From Methylomarinum sp. Ch1-1 (lineage in GTDB: Bacteria; Pseudomonadota; Gammaproteobacteria; Methylococcales; Methylomonadaceae): DNA of 64,000 bases. Numbering within the stretch: the stretch's first letter is position 1; every line of letters begins with the position of its first letter. Positions 34,610-43,779 of the stretch are shown here, in pieces. A program made the translations under genes and the position numbers. The stretch is taken from contig NZ_CP157743.1 in the NCBI RefSeq assembly GCF_030717995.2, forward strand, positions 186,001 to 250,000, read 5' to 3'. The notes under the pieces are model-generated. The model worked only from the letters and a program-made list of their open reading frames with translations, ran no database searches and was not told where the DNA came from.

Positions 34610-35124
34610 TGCGAGTCAAAATAAGATTCGGGACGTAGAGGAACCGGCAAAAACTCGCGGTCGAATTGAATTTTGATAGCCAGCCGATAGTCGTGTCCAT
34701 CGCTGCGCCTCAGCCCCATCAAGGGCAGTCGAATCGAGCCCATATAAGCCAATGCCAGCTTTAACGAAGCAAACATTTCAACCCGATCGTCACTCAGGTT
34801 TTTAACCATATACTGATTCAACAAGGCCTGATGCTGGATGACAAAGGGAAGCTGTTGCTGATAAAGGGTTCTGTTCCACAACAAGCCTTCCCGCTGCACT
34901 TTGACCAACAACTTCCACGACAACGGCACGCCTTTATAGATCGCCGCTTTTGCCGTCGGACTGAGCACATAGACGATATGGGCATTCAGCTCATAGCCGT
35001 CGTCCACGTTGAGCACTTCAACGTTCTCGACTCTGGCGGCATAGTCATCGGCCCACAGCAACGCCGGCAGCAACGCCAGCAGCGCAACCCCTGCGGCTTT
35101 AGTGACGCTTGCCAAGCTTGGCAT
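34564..35124 (-). CDS. DUF4390 domain-containing exported protein
   Basis: This 186-aa protein has a signal peptide (about residues 1-25, ending in LLWA) and a beta-rich DUF4390 domain, with YELNAHIVYVLSP and GVPLSWKLLVKV near the start and AYMGSIRLPL further on. Proteins of this family are regularly encoded between rsmB and ntrY in gammaproteobacteria; function unknown. ATG at 35124 overlaps the rsmB end by 26 bp, and the 3' end overlaps ntrY, implying coupled translation. It may modulate the NtrY sensor from the periplasm, judged only by position. Confidence 0.82.
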   Translation of the reverse strand: MPSLASVTKAAGVALLALLPALLWADDYAARVENVEVLNVDDGYELNAHIVYVLSPTAKAAIYKGVPLSWKLLVKVQREGLLWNRTLYQQQLPFVIQHQALLNQYMVKNLSDDRVEMFASLKLALAYMGSIRLPLMGLRRSDGHDYRLAIKIQFDREFLPVPLRPESYFDSQWDLSSDWFIWHLQK

Positions 35125-36394
35125 AGTAAAAACCGTCCATTTGCTCGCTGCCGGAGATGATCTGCCGACCAAACGGTCGCGCCTGGCCCCAGTCCGCGAC
35201 TATTTTCAGTTCCGCTGCCTCATCATGCCGCGCCAGAAAAGACTCGATCTGCGCTTCATTTTCCCGTTTCAATACCGAACAGGTTGCATACAACAGCACC
35301 CCACCCGGTTTCAACAAGCTCCAGGCGGCATTGAGGATCTTCGCCTGCAGTCGCTGCAATTTGTCGATATCGGATTCGCGTCTGAGCCATTTGATGTCCG
35401 GATGCCGCCTGATTACGCCTAATGCCGAACAGGGCGCATCCAACAAAATACGATCGAAGCTACGCCCCTGCGCCCATTGCTCAGGTTGAGCGGCATCGGC
35501 AACGCACAGTTCCGCTCGCAATTGCAGGCGCTGAAGATTCTCTTCAACCTTGCTCAGCCGGTTCTGATCGATATCGACCGCCAACAACGTTTTCAGCGCC
35601 GGCTCCCGCTCCAGTATCGCCGCCGTCTTTCCGCCCGGCGCCGCGCACATATCCAGCACCGCCTGCCCGGCCTGCAGATCCAATAATTGAGCGGCGAGCT
35701 GGGCGGCGCCATCCTGCACCGAAACCCGACCGTCCGCAAATCCGGGCAAGCTGTCCACATTGACGGGGCGCTCCAATACGATCGTCGTCTCACAAAAATC
35801 GCCGGCTCGAACCTCTATCTGCTCCGCCGCCAGTTGACGCAGATAATCCTCCCGACTGCCTTGGCGCAGGTTTACCCTCAGCGCCATCGGCGCCGGCTGA
35901 TTATTCGCCTGCAGCATGGCCTCCGCCTGCGCCGGCCAATCGCGCTGGAATTGCTCTATCATCCATTCAGGGTGGGAAAAACGCGCCTGCCGGTCGGCTT
36001 CGAGTCGATGCACAAGCGCCTCTTGATCGCGGATATATTGGCGCAGCACGCCATTGATCAATGATTTGGCCCAGGATTTCTTCTTCGCCGCCGCCACCGT
36101 CTCAGAAACGGCGGCATGCTGCTGGACCCGCATCGCATGCAGTTGATATATCCCCAGCAGCAGCAGCATATGGATATCCCGATCCTTGTTCCTGAGCGGC
36201 TTGCTTAACAGCTGTCGCAACATGAAATCGAGTCGGTAATAATCTCTACAGACCCCGTAGCAAATGGCTTGAACAAACGCCCTATCCTTGCCGTCCGGAA
36301 CTTTGTCCAGCTGTGACTCCAAAGCCGCCGTTAAAGACTGACCGTCTTTGAATACCCGCAATAGAATCTGTGCGGCCAGATTGCGCAGATTCAT
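35099..36394 (-). CDS. rsmB: 16S rRNA (cytosine(967)-C(5))-methyltransferase
   Basis: RsmB methylates C967 of 16S rRNA using SAM. The 431 aa have an N-terminal NusB-like RNA-binding domain (about 1-135) and a Rossmann methyltransferase domain with DMCAAPGGKT, DAPCSALGVIRRHPDIKW (catalytic Cys in PCS) and YATCSVLKRENE (second Cys). The ATG overlaps the fmt stop by 4 bp. Full-length and ordinary. Confidence 0.96.
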   Translation of the reverse strand: MNLRNLAAQILLRVFKDGQSLTAALESQLDKVPDGKDRAFVQAICYGVCRDYYRLDFMLRQLLSKPLRNKDRDIHMLLLLGIYQLHAMRVQQHAAVSETVAAAKKKSWAKSLINGVLRQYIRDQEALVHRLEADRQARFSHPEWMIEQFQRDWPAQAEAMLQANNQPAPMALRVNLRQGSREDYLRQLAAEQIEVRAGDFCETTIVLERPVNVDSLPGFADGRVSVQDGAAQLAAQLLDLQAGQAVLDMCAAPGGKTAAILEREPALKTLLAVDIDQNRLSKVEENLQRLQLRAELCVADAAQPEQWAQGRSFDRILLDAPCSALGVIRRHPDIKWLRRESDIDKLQRLQAKILNAAWSLLKPGGVLLYATCSVLKRENEAQIESFLARHDEAAELKIVADWGQARPFGRQIISGSEQMDGFYYAKLGKRH

Positions 36395-37317
36395 TGTCCG
36401 AGTCTGACCCCGTCTACCGCATGCGCATTCATAAAGGCCTGCACATCCATCCGTTTACCGCCCGGCAATTGCACTTCCAGCAGCCTTAGCCAGCCATCGC
36501 CGGTCGCCACATCGACCTGCTTGTCATGGCAGCTGACCGTGCCCGCCGGCAATCCTGCTTCGCCGTCGATGACCTCGGCCTTCCAGATACGCAAGGCCTT
36601 GCCTTGGTATGAGGTCTGCGCCACCGGCCACGGATTCAGTCCTCGTACTTTCCTGTCCAGTTCAATGGCGCTCTGATTCCAGTCCAATTGCGCTTCGCTT
36701 TTCTGCAGTTTTTCCGCATAGGTAACGAGGTTCTCATCCTGTTTCTCGGCGACCACCGCTCCCTGCTCCAGTTGCACCAACACCTTTTGCAAGCCGATGG
36801 CGCCCAATGCGGCCAGGCGGTCATGCAAATCGCCGGAAGTATCCTGCGCGGTAATCTCGCAGACTTCTTTATGCAACATATCGCCGGCATCCAACTTCTT
36901 AACGACCTGCATGATAGTGATCCCGGTTTCCCGGTCGCCGGCCAGCAGCGCCCGATGAATCGGCGCGGCGCCTCTCCAGCGCGGCAACAGCGAGCCGTGT
37001 ACATTGATGCAGCCCAGCTTAGGCGTCTCCAACACCGACTGAGGCAGAATGATGCCGTAGGCGACCACGACCATCAAATCGGCGTCGAATGAACGCAGCT
37101 GCAGCAAGTCCCGGTCTGTTTTCAAGGTTTCCGGCTGATGCACGGGAATGCCGGCAGCCTGAGCCAGTTGTTTGACCGGGCCGGGCTTCAGCTTGCGTCC
37201 CCGACCGGCCGGCCGGTCGGGTTGAGTATAGACGGCGCAGACCTGATGTTCCGAATCGATCAGCATCTGCAAGGTCGGGACCGCGAAATCCGGCGTCCCG
37301 GCAAAAATTATTTTCAT
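36391..37317 (-). CDS. fmt: Methionyl-tRNA formyltransferase
   Basis: Fmt formylates the initiator Met-tRNA with 10-formyl-tetrahydrofolate. The 308 aa contain the N-terminal formyltransferase domain (FAGTPDFAVP at the start, HGSLLPRWRGAAPI near residue 107, with Asn/His/Asp active-site residues as expected) and the C-terminal OB-like domain (about 208-308). It lies 14 bp after def, the classical pair. Confidence 0.97.
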   Translation of the reverse strand: MKIIFAGTPDFAVPTLQMLIDSEHQVCAVYTQPDRPAGRGRKLKPGPVKQLAQAAGIPVHQPETLKTDRDLLQLRSFDADLMVVVAYGIILPQSVLETPKLGCINVHGSLLPRWRGAAPIHRALLAGDRETGITIMQVVKKLDAGDMLHKEVCEITAQDTSGDLHDRLAALGAIGLQKVLVQLEQGAVVAEKQDENLVTYAEKLQKSEAQLDWNQSAIELDRKVRGLNPWPVAQTSYQGKALRIWKAEVIDGEAGLPAGTVSCHDKQVDVATGDGWLRLLEVQLPGGKRMDVQAFMNAHAVDGVRLGQ

Positions 37318-37331
37318 ATCATTCCTTGTTA

Positions 37332-37835
37332 TTAGCGCTGCAGTCGATGAATCTTTTCCAACTTAGACTGAATCCGCTTTCTTTTCAGCGCCGACAAGTA
37401 GTCGACGAACAATTTACCTTCCAAATGATCCATTTCATGCTGTATGCACACCGCCAGCAAATCTCTCGCCTCCATTTCATAACTTTCTCCGTGCTTGTTC
37501 AAAGCCTTGACCTTGATGTGTTCGGCGCGCTTAACCTTTTCATAGAAGCCCGGCACCGAAAGACAGCCCTCCTCCGACTCCTCGACACCGTCTTTTTCGA
37601 TAATCTCGGGATTGATCAAATACAGCGGATCGTGCTTTTCCTCACTGACATCGATGACGATGACGCGCTTATGAACATTGACCTGAGTGGCCGCTAAGCC
37701 TACGCCTTTAGCCTGATACATGGTCTCCAACATGTCATCGACCAGCGTTCTGATGCCGTCATCAACCGTTTCGACCGGCTGCGCCTTCGTTCTCAATCTT
37801 TTATCGGGAAATTCCAGAATATTCAGAATAGTCAC
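37332..37835 (-). CDS. def: Peptide deformylase
   Basis: The enzyme removes the N-formyl group from nascent proteins using a bound Fe2+ or similar metal. The three motifs [16 protein letters not shown] (Cys ligand) and QHEMDHLEG (two His ligands and catalytic Glu) are intact. The frame is open to a GTG at 37847, but a second GTG at 37835 has GGAG at the proper distance and yields the family's usual N-terminus (167 aa). It is the first gene of the def-fmt-rsmB-DUF4390-ntrY-ntrX operon and is divergent from the LysM gene. Confidence 0.95.
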   Translation of the reverse strand: MTILNILEFPDKRLRTKAQPVETVDDGIRTLVDDMLETMYQAKGVGLAATQVNVHKRVIVIDVSEEKHDPLYLINPEIIEKDGVEESEEGCLSVPGFYEKVKRAEHIKVKALNKHGESYEMEARDLLAVCIQHEMDHLEGKLFVDYLSALKRKRIQSKLEKIHRLQR

Positions 37836-37939
37836 CCAACACTCCACTTAAATAATATTTCAATACTAGAATTCTATCCGAATTCATCTAAACTTTGAAT
37901 TCAGACAGAACCTTATAAATAAAGTTTCAGGATTAAAAT

Positions 37940-38965
37940 ATGGCTTTTCGTGCAATCTTCGGGGCATTTATCCCATTGTTTTTCAGCGCCGCAATCATGG
38001 CCGACACACTGAAAATCAACCCGGCCCACCCGGAACAATACATCGTAGTCAAAGGCGATACCTTGTGGGATATTTCCGGTAAGTTCCTACAGCATCCCTG
38101 GCAATGGCCGCAATTATGGAAAAAAAATCCTCATATTGAAAACCCGCATCTGATCTATCCCGGCGATCGACTGAGTTTTTCTTATGTCGACGGCGAACCT
38201 CGTTTAACCCTGTCCAAAACTGTCAAGCTCAGCCCGACCATCCGCGAGTCTTCGCTAGAGGAAGCCGTTAAATTAATTCCGACCGACGCCATCAGCCAAT
38301 TTCTGGCCTCGCCCAAAGTGGTCAACGAAAAAGACCTGGCCAACTCCCCCTATGTCATCGACTTTGCCGGCGAACATCTGGTCGCCGGGGCCGGCGACCG
38401 AATCTATGTCCGCGCCATCACCGATCCGGAAAGCCTCAGTTATACCGTTTACCGTCAAGGCGAAGCCTACATCAGACCGGGCACCGATGAAATCCTCGGC
38501 TACGAGGCTAACTATATCGCCGACACCACATTGCAAACGACTGGCGACCCCGCTACACTGTTGATCAATAAATCCGACAGTGAAATCCGTATCGGCGACC
38601 GCCTGATGGTCAGCGCCGCCGGCGAACTGGCGCTGAATTACTTCCCCCATCCGCCGAAAGATGAAATCAGCGGCAGCATCATCAGCGTGCTTAACGGCGT
38701 GTCCCAAATCGGTCAACATAACATCATCGTGATCGACCGGGGCTCCGCCGACGGCGTAGAGACCGGTCATGTGTTCGACATCTATCAGCGCGGACGCATC
38801 GTCAACGACAACTATCAAATCCCCGGTGAAACCGTCACCGTGCAATTGCCCGACGAAATTGCCGGCGTGTTGATGGTTTTCCGACCCTTTGAAAAAGTCA
38901 GCTACGCCTTAGTCATGGAAGCCACCGCGGCCATTCATGTGTTGGATAAAGTTAAAACGCCTTGA
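37940..38965 (+). CDS. LysM peptidoglycan-binding protein
   Basis: This 341-aa exported protein has a signal peptide (about 1-21) and one LysM domain (about residues 32-85, YIVVKGDTLWDIS to NPHLIYPGDRL) that binds peptidoglycan glycan chains. The large C-terminal part is beta-rich and of unknown role. The family lies upstream of dprA-smg-topA in many gammaproteobacteria, as here. Confidence 0.9.
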   Translation: MAFRAIFGAFIPLFFSAAIMADTLKINPAHPEQYIVVKGDTLWDISGKFLQHPWQWPQLWKKNPHIENPHLIYPGDRLSFSYVDGEPRLTLSKTVKLSPTIRESSLEEAVKLIPTDAISQFLASPKVVNEKDLANSPYVIDFAGEHLVAGAGDRIYVRAITDPESLSYTVYRQGEAYIRPGTDEILGYEANYIADTTLQTTGDPATLLINKSDSEIRIGDRLMVSAAGELALNYFPHPPKDEISGSIISVLNGVSQIGQHNIIVIDRGSADGVETGHVFDIYQRGRIVNDNYQIPGETVTVQLPDEIAGVLMVFRPFEKVSYALVMEATAAIHVLDKVKTP

Positions 38966-39035
38966 TTAACGGACGGCTTAGAATGGCGCGCGTTAACCGG
39001 GCGCCATCTATCAACTATTTTGTTTTTCAACGCCG

Positions 39036-40142
39036 TTGAACACACCTCCAGAGCCCCAAGCCCGACACCTCAAATACTGGCTAGCCATGTTGCGCACGCC
39101 AGGCATGGGTAGCCAAACCATTCGTCACGTTCTCGAACATCTTGAACCTGCTCGGCTGTTTAGCGCACCACGCACAGAACTGAACGAACTGGGTTTGACT
39201 AACGCCACCATCGACGCCCTAAAACAGCCCGACTGGTCCCGCATAGAACATGACCTTGCCTGGCTGGACAACCCCAACCACCATGCCTTGACGCTGCTCG
39301 ATGAACGCTACCCCAGGCAATTGCTGGAAATCGTCGGACCGCCGCCCGTCCTGTTTGTACGCGGCAATATCGACCTGCTGCATCAGCCGCAAATCGCCAT
39401 CGTCGGCAGTCGCAATCCGTCCGCGCAAGGCCGGCAAACGGCAATGGATTTTGCCGAAACGCTGGCTCGCTTCGGCTTCACGATTACCAGCGGCCTGGCG
39501 CTCGGCATCGACGCGGCCAGCCACCAGGGCGCCCTGAAGGCGACGGGGCACACCATCGCGGTCGCCGGCACCGGCCTGGACAGGGTCTACCCGGCCCGGC
39601 ATAAAGAACTGGCCAGTGAAATCAGCAAACGGGGTGCGCTGATCTCGGAATTCCCTCCCGGCACCTCCGCCCAAGCCAACCATTTTCCCCGTCGCAACCG
39701 CATCATCAGCGGTCTGTGCATCGGTTTGCTGGTTGTCGAAGCCGCCCGGCAGAGCGGTTCGCTGATCTCCGCCCGCCTGGCGCTGGAACAAAACCGCGAG
39801 GTTTTCGCCATTCCCGGTTCGATTCATAATCCGCTGGCGCGCGGCTGCAATGCCTTGATCAGAGAAGGGGCAAAATTGGTCGAAACGACCGACGATATTC
39901 TTGAGGAGTTAGGTGAATACAATCAACGACATGAAGTGAACGTTCCGGAAAAAAAACAATCAGAGCTTGACCTGGAACAGCAAAATCTATTGAAATTGGT
40001 CCAATTCAGCCCCACTTCCATCGATGATCTGGTTCAACAAAGCGGACTTTCCGTTGAAATCATATCATCCATGTTGTTGGTGCTAGAACTACAAGGCTAT
40101 ATCGCCTCGGCAGCAGGCGGCAGCTACATTCGAATTAAATAA
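39036..40142 (+). CDS. dprA: DNA-processing protein DprA
   Basis: DprA binds incoming single-stranded DNA and loads RecA in natural transformation. The 368 aa hold a SAM-like N-terminus, the Rossmann DprA domain with IVGSRNPSAQGR near residue 125, SGLALGIDAASHQGAL near 152, and FPRRNRIISGL near 225, and a C-terminal winged-helix DML1-like domain (about 310-368). The start is a TTG at 39036 without a clear ribosome site; the nearest ATG (39087) would remove 17 residues. It is followed 9 bp later by smg. Confidence 0.93.
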   Translation: MNTPPEPQARHLKYWLAMLRTPGMGSQTIRHVLEHLEPARLFSAPRTELNELGLTNATIDALKQPDWSRIEHDLAWLDNPNHHALTLLDERYPRQLLEIVGPPPVLFVRGNIDLLHQPQIAIVGSRNPSAQGRQTAMDFAETLARFGFTITSGLALGIDAASHQGALKATGHTIAVAGTGLDRVYPARHKELASEISKRGALISEFPPGTSAQANHFPRRNRIISGLCIGLLVVEAARQSGSLISARLALEQNREVFAIPGSIHNPLARGCNALIREGAKLVETTDDILEELGEYNQRHEVNVPEKKQSELDLEQQNLLKLVQFSPTSIDDLVQQSGLSVEIISSMLLVLELQGYIASAAGGSYIRIK

Positions 40143-40151
40143 ACAGCCATA

Positions 40152-40619
40152 ATGAAAGAAGATATTTTTGATGTATTGATCTATTTGTTTGAAAACTATC
40201 TCGACAATGAGATCGAGATGTTCGGCGACGCCGATGCGATCGCCACGGAATTGATCGATGCAGGCTTTGAACAACCCGAAGTCAGCAAGGCCTTTGACTG
40301 GCTGGAATCGCTGACCGAAGAAAGCACCATTACGCCGGCCGTATCATCGGCTTTCCGGATCTTCAGCGACCAGGAGAAAGCGGCGCTGGACCTTGAGTGC
40401 AGAAATTTCTTAATGTTTTTGGAGCACAGTCAAATCTTAACTCCCATCAGTCGTGAAATCGTCATCGATCGGGCCATGGCGCTGAAAAACGAAAACATCA
40501 ACTTGGACAAATTGAAATGGCTGGTGTTAATGATTCTGCTCAGCCAGCCAGACGATGTCGTCGCTTTTTCCAGAATGGAAGATATCGTCTACGGCCTGAT
40601 CCCCGCATCATTGCACTAA
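40152..40619 (+). CDS. smg: Smg family protein (DUF494)
   Basis: This 155-aa acidic, mostly helical protein of the Smg/DUF494 family is almost always found next to dprA, as here. MKEDIFDVLIYLFENY at the start is diagnostic. Biochemical function is unknown. It is cotranscribed with dprA (9-bp gap) and topA (24-bp gap). Confidence 0.95.
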   Translation: MKEDIFDVLIYLFENYLDNEIEMFGDADAIATELIDAGFEQPEVSKAFDWLESLTEESTITPAVSSAFRIFSDQEKAALDLECRNFLMFLEHSQILTPISREIVIDRAMALKNENINLDKLKWLVLMILLSQPDDVVAFSRMEDIVYGLIPASLH

Positions 40620-40643
40620 TTCCCTCTCCTTTTTTCACCGGTC

Positions 40644-42971
40644 ATGAGTAAAAACTTAGTTATTGTAGAATCTCCCGCAAAATGTAAAACCATTGAGAAA
40701 TACCTGGGCAAAGACTACCAGGTATTGGCGTCTTACGGTCATGTCAGGGACCTGGTGCCCAAGGAGGGCGCGGTCGATCCTAACAATAACTTTGCCATGA
40801 AATACCAGGTCATCGAACGCAACCTGCGCCATTTACAGGAAATCGGCAAAGCCATGAAGAAGGCCGATACCTTGTACCTGGCGACCGACCCGGATAGAGA
40901 AGGAGAGGCAATTTCCTGGCATGTGTTTGAACATTTGAAGGAAAAAAAGCTGCTGAAAGACAAAGAGGTCAAACGCGTGGTCTTTCATGAAATCACCAAG
41001 AAAGCGGTGACCGAAGCCATCGAGCATCCCACCGAGCTGTCCACGACGATGGTTAACGCCCAACAGGCTCGCCGAGCGCTGGATTATCTGGTCGGTTTTA
41101 ATCTATCACCGTTACTTTGGAAAAAAATCCGCCGCGGCTTGTCGGCCGGCCGTGTACAGAGCCCGGCTCTACGCATGATCGTGGAGCGAGAACAGGAAAT
41201 CGAAGCCTTTAAAAGCCGCGAATACTGGACTCACACCGCCGATGTCAGAGCCGAGGGCCAACCCTTCAAGGCCAAGCTGACTCATTTCGACGGCGTCAAA
41301 CTCGATCAATTCAGCATCACCGACGAGGCGCGTGCGACCGCTGTCAAGCAAACTCTGCTCGACGCCGCCGACGGCAAATTGATTGTCGCCAAGCTGGAAA
41401 AAAAACAACGTCGCCGCAACCCTGCCGCGCCCTTCATCACCTCGACGCTGCAGCAGGAGGCGGCCAGGAAACTGGGCTTCACCACCAAGCGCACGATGAT
41501 GGTGGCGCAACAACTCTACGAAGGCATCGACCTGGGCGGAGAAACGGCCGGCTTGATCACCTATATGCGTACCGACTCGGTCAATCTCGCGGAAGAGGCG
41601 ATTAGCGAAATTCGCGAATTGATCGCGGAAAAATATGGCGCCGAAAACGTGCCTAAAGATCCCCGTTCCTTTAAGACCAAATCCAAAAATGCGCAAGAGG
41701 CGCACGAGGCCATCCGTCCCACCTCTGCCAGACGCCTGCCGGAACAGGTAAAAAACAGGCTGAGCGCCGAACAATTCAAGCTCTATGATTTGATCTGGAA
41801 ACGCACCGTCGCCTGCCAGATGATACACGCGACCTTGAACCTGGTCGCCGTCGACTTAAACTGCGGCAGCGACAAGAACGTTTTTCGCGCCACCGGCTCC
41901 ACGATCGCCAAACCGGGCTTCATGGCGGTGTATCTGGAGGGCCTGGACGACAACAAGGAAAGCGACGACAAGGAAAGCTTCCTGCCGCCGATGGAAGAAG
42001 GCCGTCCGGTCGATTTGAACGACATCGTCGCGGCCCAGCACTTTACCGAGCCGCCGCCGCGCTATAGCGAGGCCAGCCTGGTCAAGGCGCTGGAAGAACA
42101 CGGCATCGGCCGCCCATCGACCTATGCGACGATCATTTCTACGCTGCAAAACCGGGAATATGTCATCTTGGAAAGCAAGCGTTTTTATCCGACCGACGTG
42201 GGTCGTATCGTCAATAAGTTCCTGACCGAACACTTTACCAAATACGTCGATTACAGCTTCACCGCGAACCTCGAAGATGACCTAGACGCCGTCGCTCGCG
42301 GTGAAAAAGACTGGATTCCGTTGATGAACGACTTCTGGCAGCCATTTATTAAATTGATTACCGAAAAAGAACAAAGCGTCCAGCGCAAAGACGTCACTCA
42401 GGAACAGATCGACGAAAAATGTCCGGAATGCGGTAGTCCGTTATCGATACGATTGGGTCGCAACGGCCGCTTCATCGGCTGCACCAACTATCCGGAATGT
42501 TCCTATACCCGCAATCTGAATGACGACGGCAGCCAATCCGCCGAGCCGGAAGTCGTCGAAGGCCGCACTTGTCCGAAGTGCGACTCAGCCTTGGTCATCA
42601 AAACCGGGCGCTATGGCAAGTTTATCGGTTGTAGCAATTACCCGAACTGCAAGCACATCGAGCCATTGGAAAAACCGCTCGATACCGGCGTCGAATGTCC
42701 GCAATGCCACAAGGGCGCGATACTGAAGCGTAAATCACGCTACGGCAAAATCTTCTATTCCTGTTCGGAATATCCCAAATGCAATTATGCCTTGTGGAAC
42801 CCTCCGGTCAAGGAAAGCTGTCCGGAATGCGATTGGCCGATACTGACCCTGAAAACCACCAAACGTCGCGGCCCCGAAAAGGTTTGCCCGCAGAAGGAAT
42901 GTAAATACGCGACGCCTTATGAAGGCGATCCTGAAGACGTCAACGGCCCGAAGGAAAAACAATCGGCTTAA
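40644..42971 (+). CDS. topA: DNA topoisomerase I
   Basis: TopA relaxes negative supercoils by single-strand passage. The 775 aa have an N-terminal TOPRIM domain (VIVESPAKCKTI, and DPDREGEAI with acidic metal ligands), the type IA core with the nucleophile Tyr at about residue 307 in LITYMRTDS, and a C-terminus with four Cys4 zinc-ribbon modules beginning with CPECGSP, CPKCDSA, CPQCHKG and CPECDWP. It is the last gene of the lysM-dprA-smg-topA unit. Confidence 0.98.
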   Translation: MSKNLVIVESPAKCKTIEKYLGKDYQVLASYGHVRDLVPKEGAVDPNNNFAMKYQVIERNLRHLQEIGKAMKKADTLYLATDPDREGEAISWHVFEHLKEKKLLKDKEVKRVVFHEITKKAVTEAIEHPTELSTTMVNAQQARRALDYLVGFNLSPLLWKKIRRGLSAGRVQSPALRMIVEREQEIEAFKSREYWTHTADVRAEGQPFKAKLTHFDGVKLDQFSITDEARATAVKQTLLDAADGKLIVAKLEKKQRRRNPAAPFITSTLQQEAARKLGFTTKRTMMVAQQLYEGIDLGGETAGLITYMRTDSVNLAEEAISEIRELIAEKYGAENVPKDPRSFKTKSKNAQEAHEAIRPTSARRLPEQVKNRLSAEQFKLYDLIWKRTVACQMIHATLNLVAVDLNCGSDKNVFRATGSTIAKPGFMAVYLEGLDDNKESDDKESFLPPMEEGRPVDLNDIVAAQHFTEPPPRYSEASLVKALEEHGIGRPSTYATIISTLQNREYVILESKRFYPTDVGRIVNKFLTEHFTKYVDYSFTANLEDDLDAVARGEKDWIPLMNDFWQPFIKLITEKEQSVQRKDVTQEQIDEKCPECGSPLSIRLGRNGRFIGCTNYPECSYTRNLNDDGSQSAEPEVVEGRTCPKCDSALVIKTGRYGKFIGCSNYPNCKHIEPLEKPLDTGVECPQCHKGAILKRKSRYGKIFYSCSEYPKCNYALWNPPVKESCPECDWPILTLKTTKRRGPEKVCPQKECKYATPYEGDPEDVNGPKEKQSA

Positions 42972-42975
42972 ATCC

Positions 42976-43000
42976 CAAGGCGGAACCTCATTCCGCCTTG
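42976..43000 (+). terminator. Hairpin after topA
   Basis: CAAGGCGGAA (42976-42985) and TTCCGCCTTG (42991-43000) form a perfect 10-bp stem with a 5-nt loop, 5 bp after the topA stop. Only a short T-run (ATGACTTTT) follows, so termination may be partial. Confidence 0.6.
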
Positions 43001-43072
43001 ATGACTTTTCCTCAGACGCTTAATCCGATATATCCTTAGATCGACGGCTGACGCTGCGCTTATCCACCCTGA

Positions 43073-43768
43073 CTACGTTGCATCCCAGGGATAGAGATCA
43101 ATACCTTTTAGCACAGGGCTGTCGATGCAAACAGTCGCAGACAAGCCTTCATCTAAGGCAATCGCAGCAAGTCGCCATTGTCCGGCATCGCCGTATTGCA
43201 TCGGAATTTCCACCAGTCTGAGCGGCGCTGCTCTAGCCACGACGACCTTATTCAGTCCCAAGCCGATTCCCCGGCCGGTCGCCTTGACAAAGGCCTCCTT
43301 CGCGGTCCAATAGCGATAAAAAGCGATCGTTTGTTGTTCCTGGGGCAAAGCTTTCCAATCGCGCAACTCCGAGGCGGCGAAACACTTACGCGCGAGACCT
43401 TCCATCCCGGACCGTGGCCTGACCGTTTCGACATCGACACCGAGCCGGCTGCCTGCCGTGACCGCCAGCAACAACTGATCTCCGGAATGAGACAGGTTGA
43501 AACTCAATTCGGGATAATCGGGCAAATATGGTTTGCCATGCTCGCTCCTGGCAATCGCAAGCGCTTCCGGAAGCTGGCCGACATAATCGGCCAGCTTCAA
43601 ACGCAGGCGGGCGCGCGTTTCTAGATAGCGGTCGCGAACCGAAGGTCTATGCATCGAATCGGCGACGCGCCGTTCTTGTTGATCCAACAACGCATAATAA
43701 GCCTCATCGTCACGTTCGCTCAAAGATAAGACGCCATGCCATAGCTCGATATATCCCTGTTGCAACAT
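43073..43768 (-). CDS. 4'-phosphopantetheinyl transferase, Sfp-type
   Basis: The enzyme transfers phosphopantetheine from CoA to a carrier-protein Ser, activating ACP, PCP or similar domains. In 231 aa the family motifs are clear: GVDVE near residue 109 (Mg2+ ligands), W-x-x-KEA-x-x-K as WTAKEAFVKATGRG near 153-166, and LSHSG near 93. The length fits the Sfp/HetI class, not the short AcpS type. No PKS or NRPS gene is in the window to name its partner. It lies 11 bp after ggt and may be cotranscribed with it. Confidence 0.93.
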   Translation of the reverse strand: MLQQGYIELWHGVLSLSERDDEAYYALLDQQERRVADSMHRPSVRDRYLETRARLRLKLADYVGQLPEALAIARSEHGKPYLPDYPELSFNLSHSGDQLLLAVTAGSRLGVDVETVRPRSGMEGLARKCFAASELRDWKALPQEQQTIAFYRYWTAKEAFVKATGRGIGLGLNKVVVARAAPLRLVEIPMQYGDAGQWRLAAIALDEGLSATVCIDSPVLKGIDLYPWDAT

Positions 43769-43779
43769 CGTCCGTCGAC

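Noticed and set aside
42976-43072. tRNA or small RNA gene after topA
   Set aside because: Only a 10-bp hairpin and a partial dispersed repeat are visible; there is no cloverleaf or CCA end.
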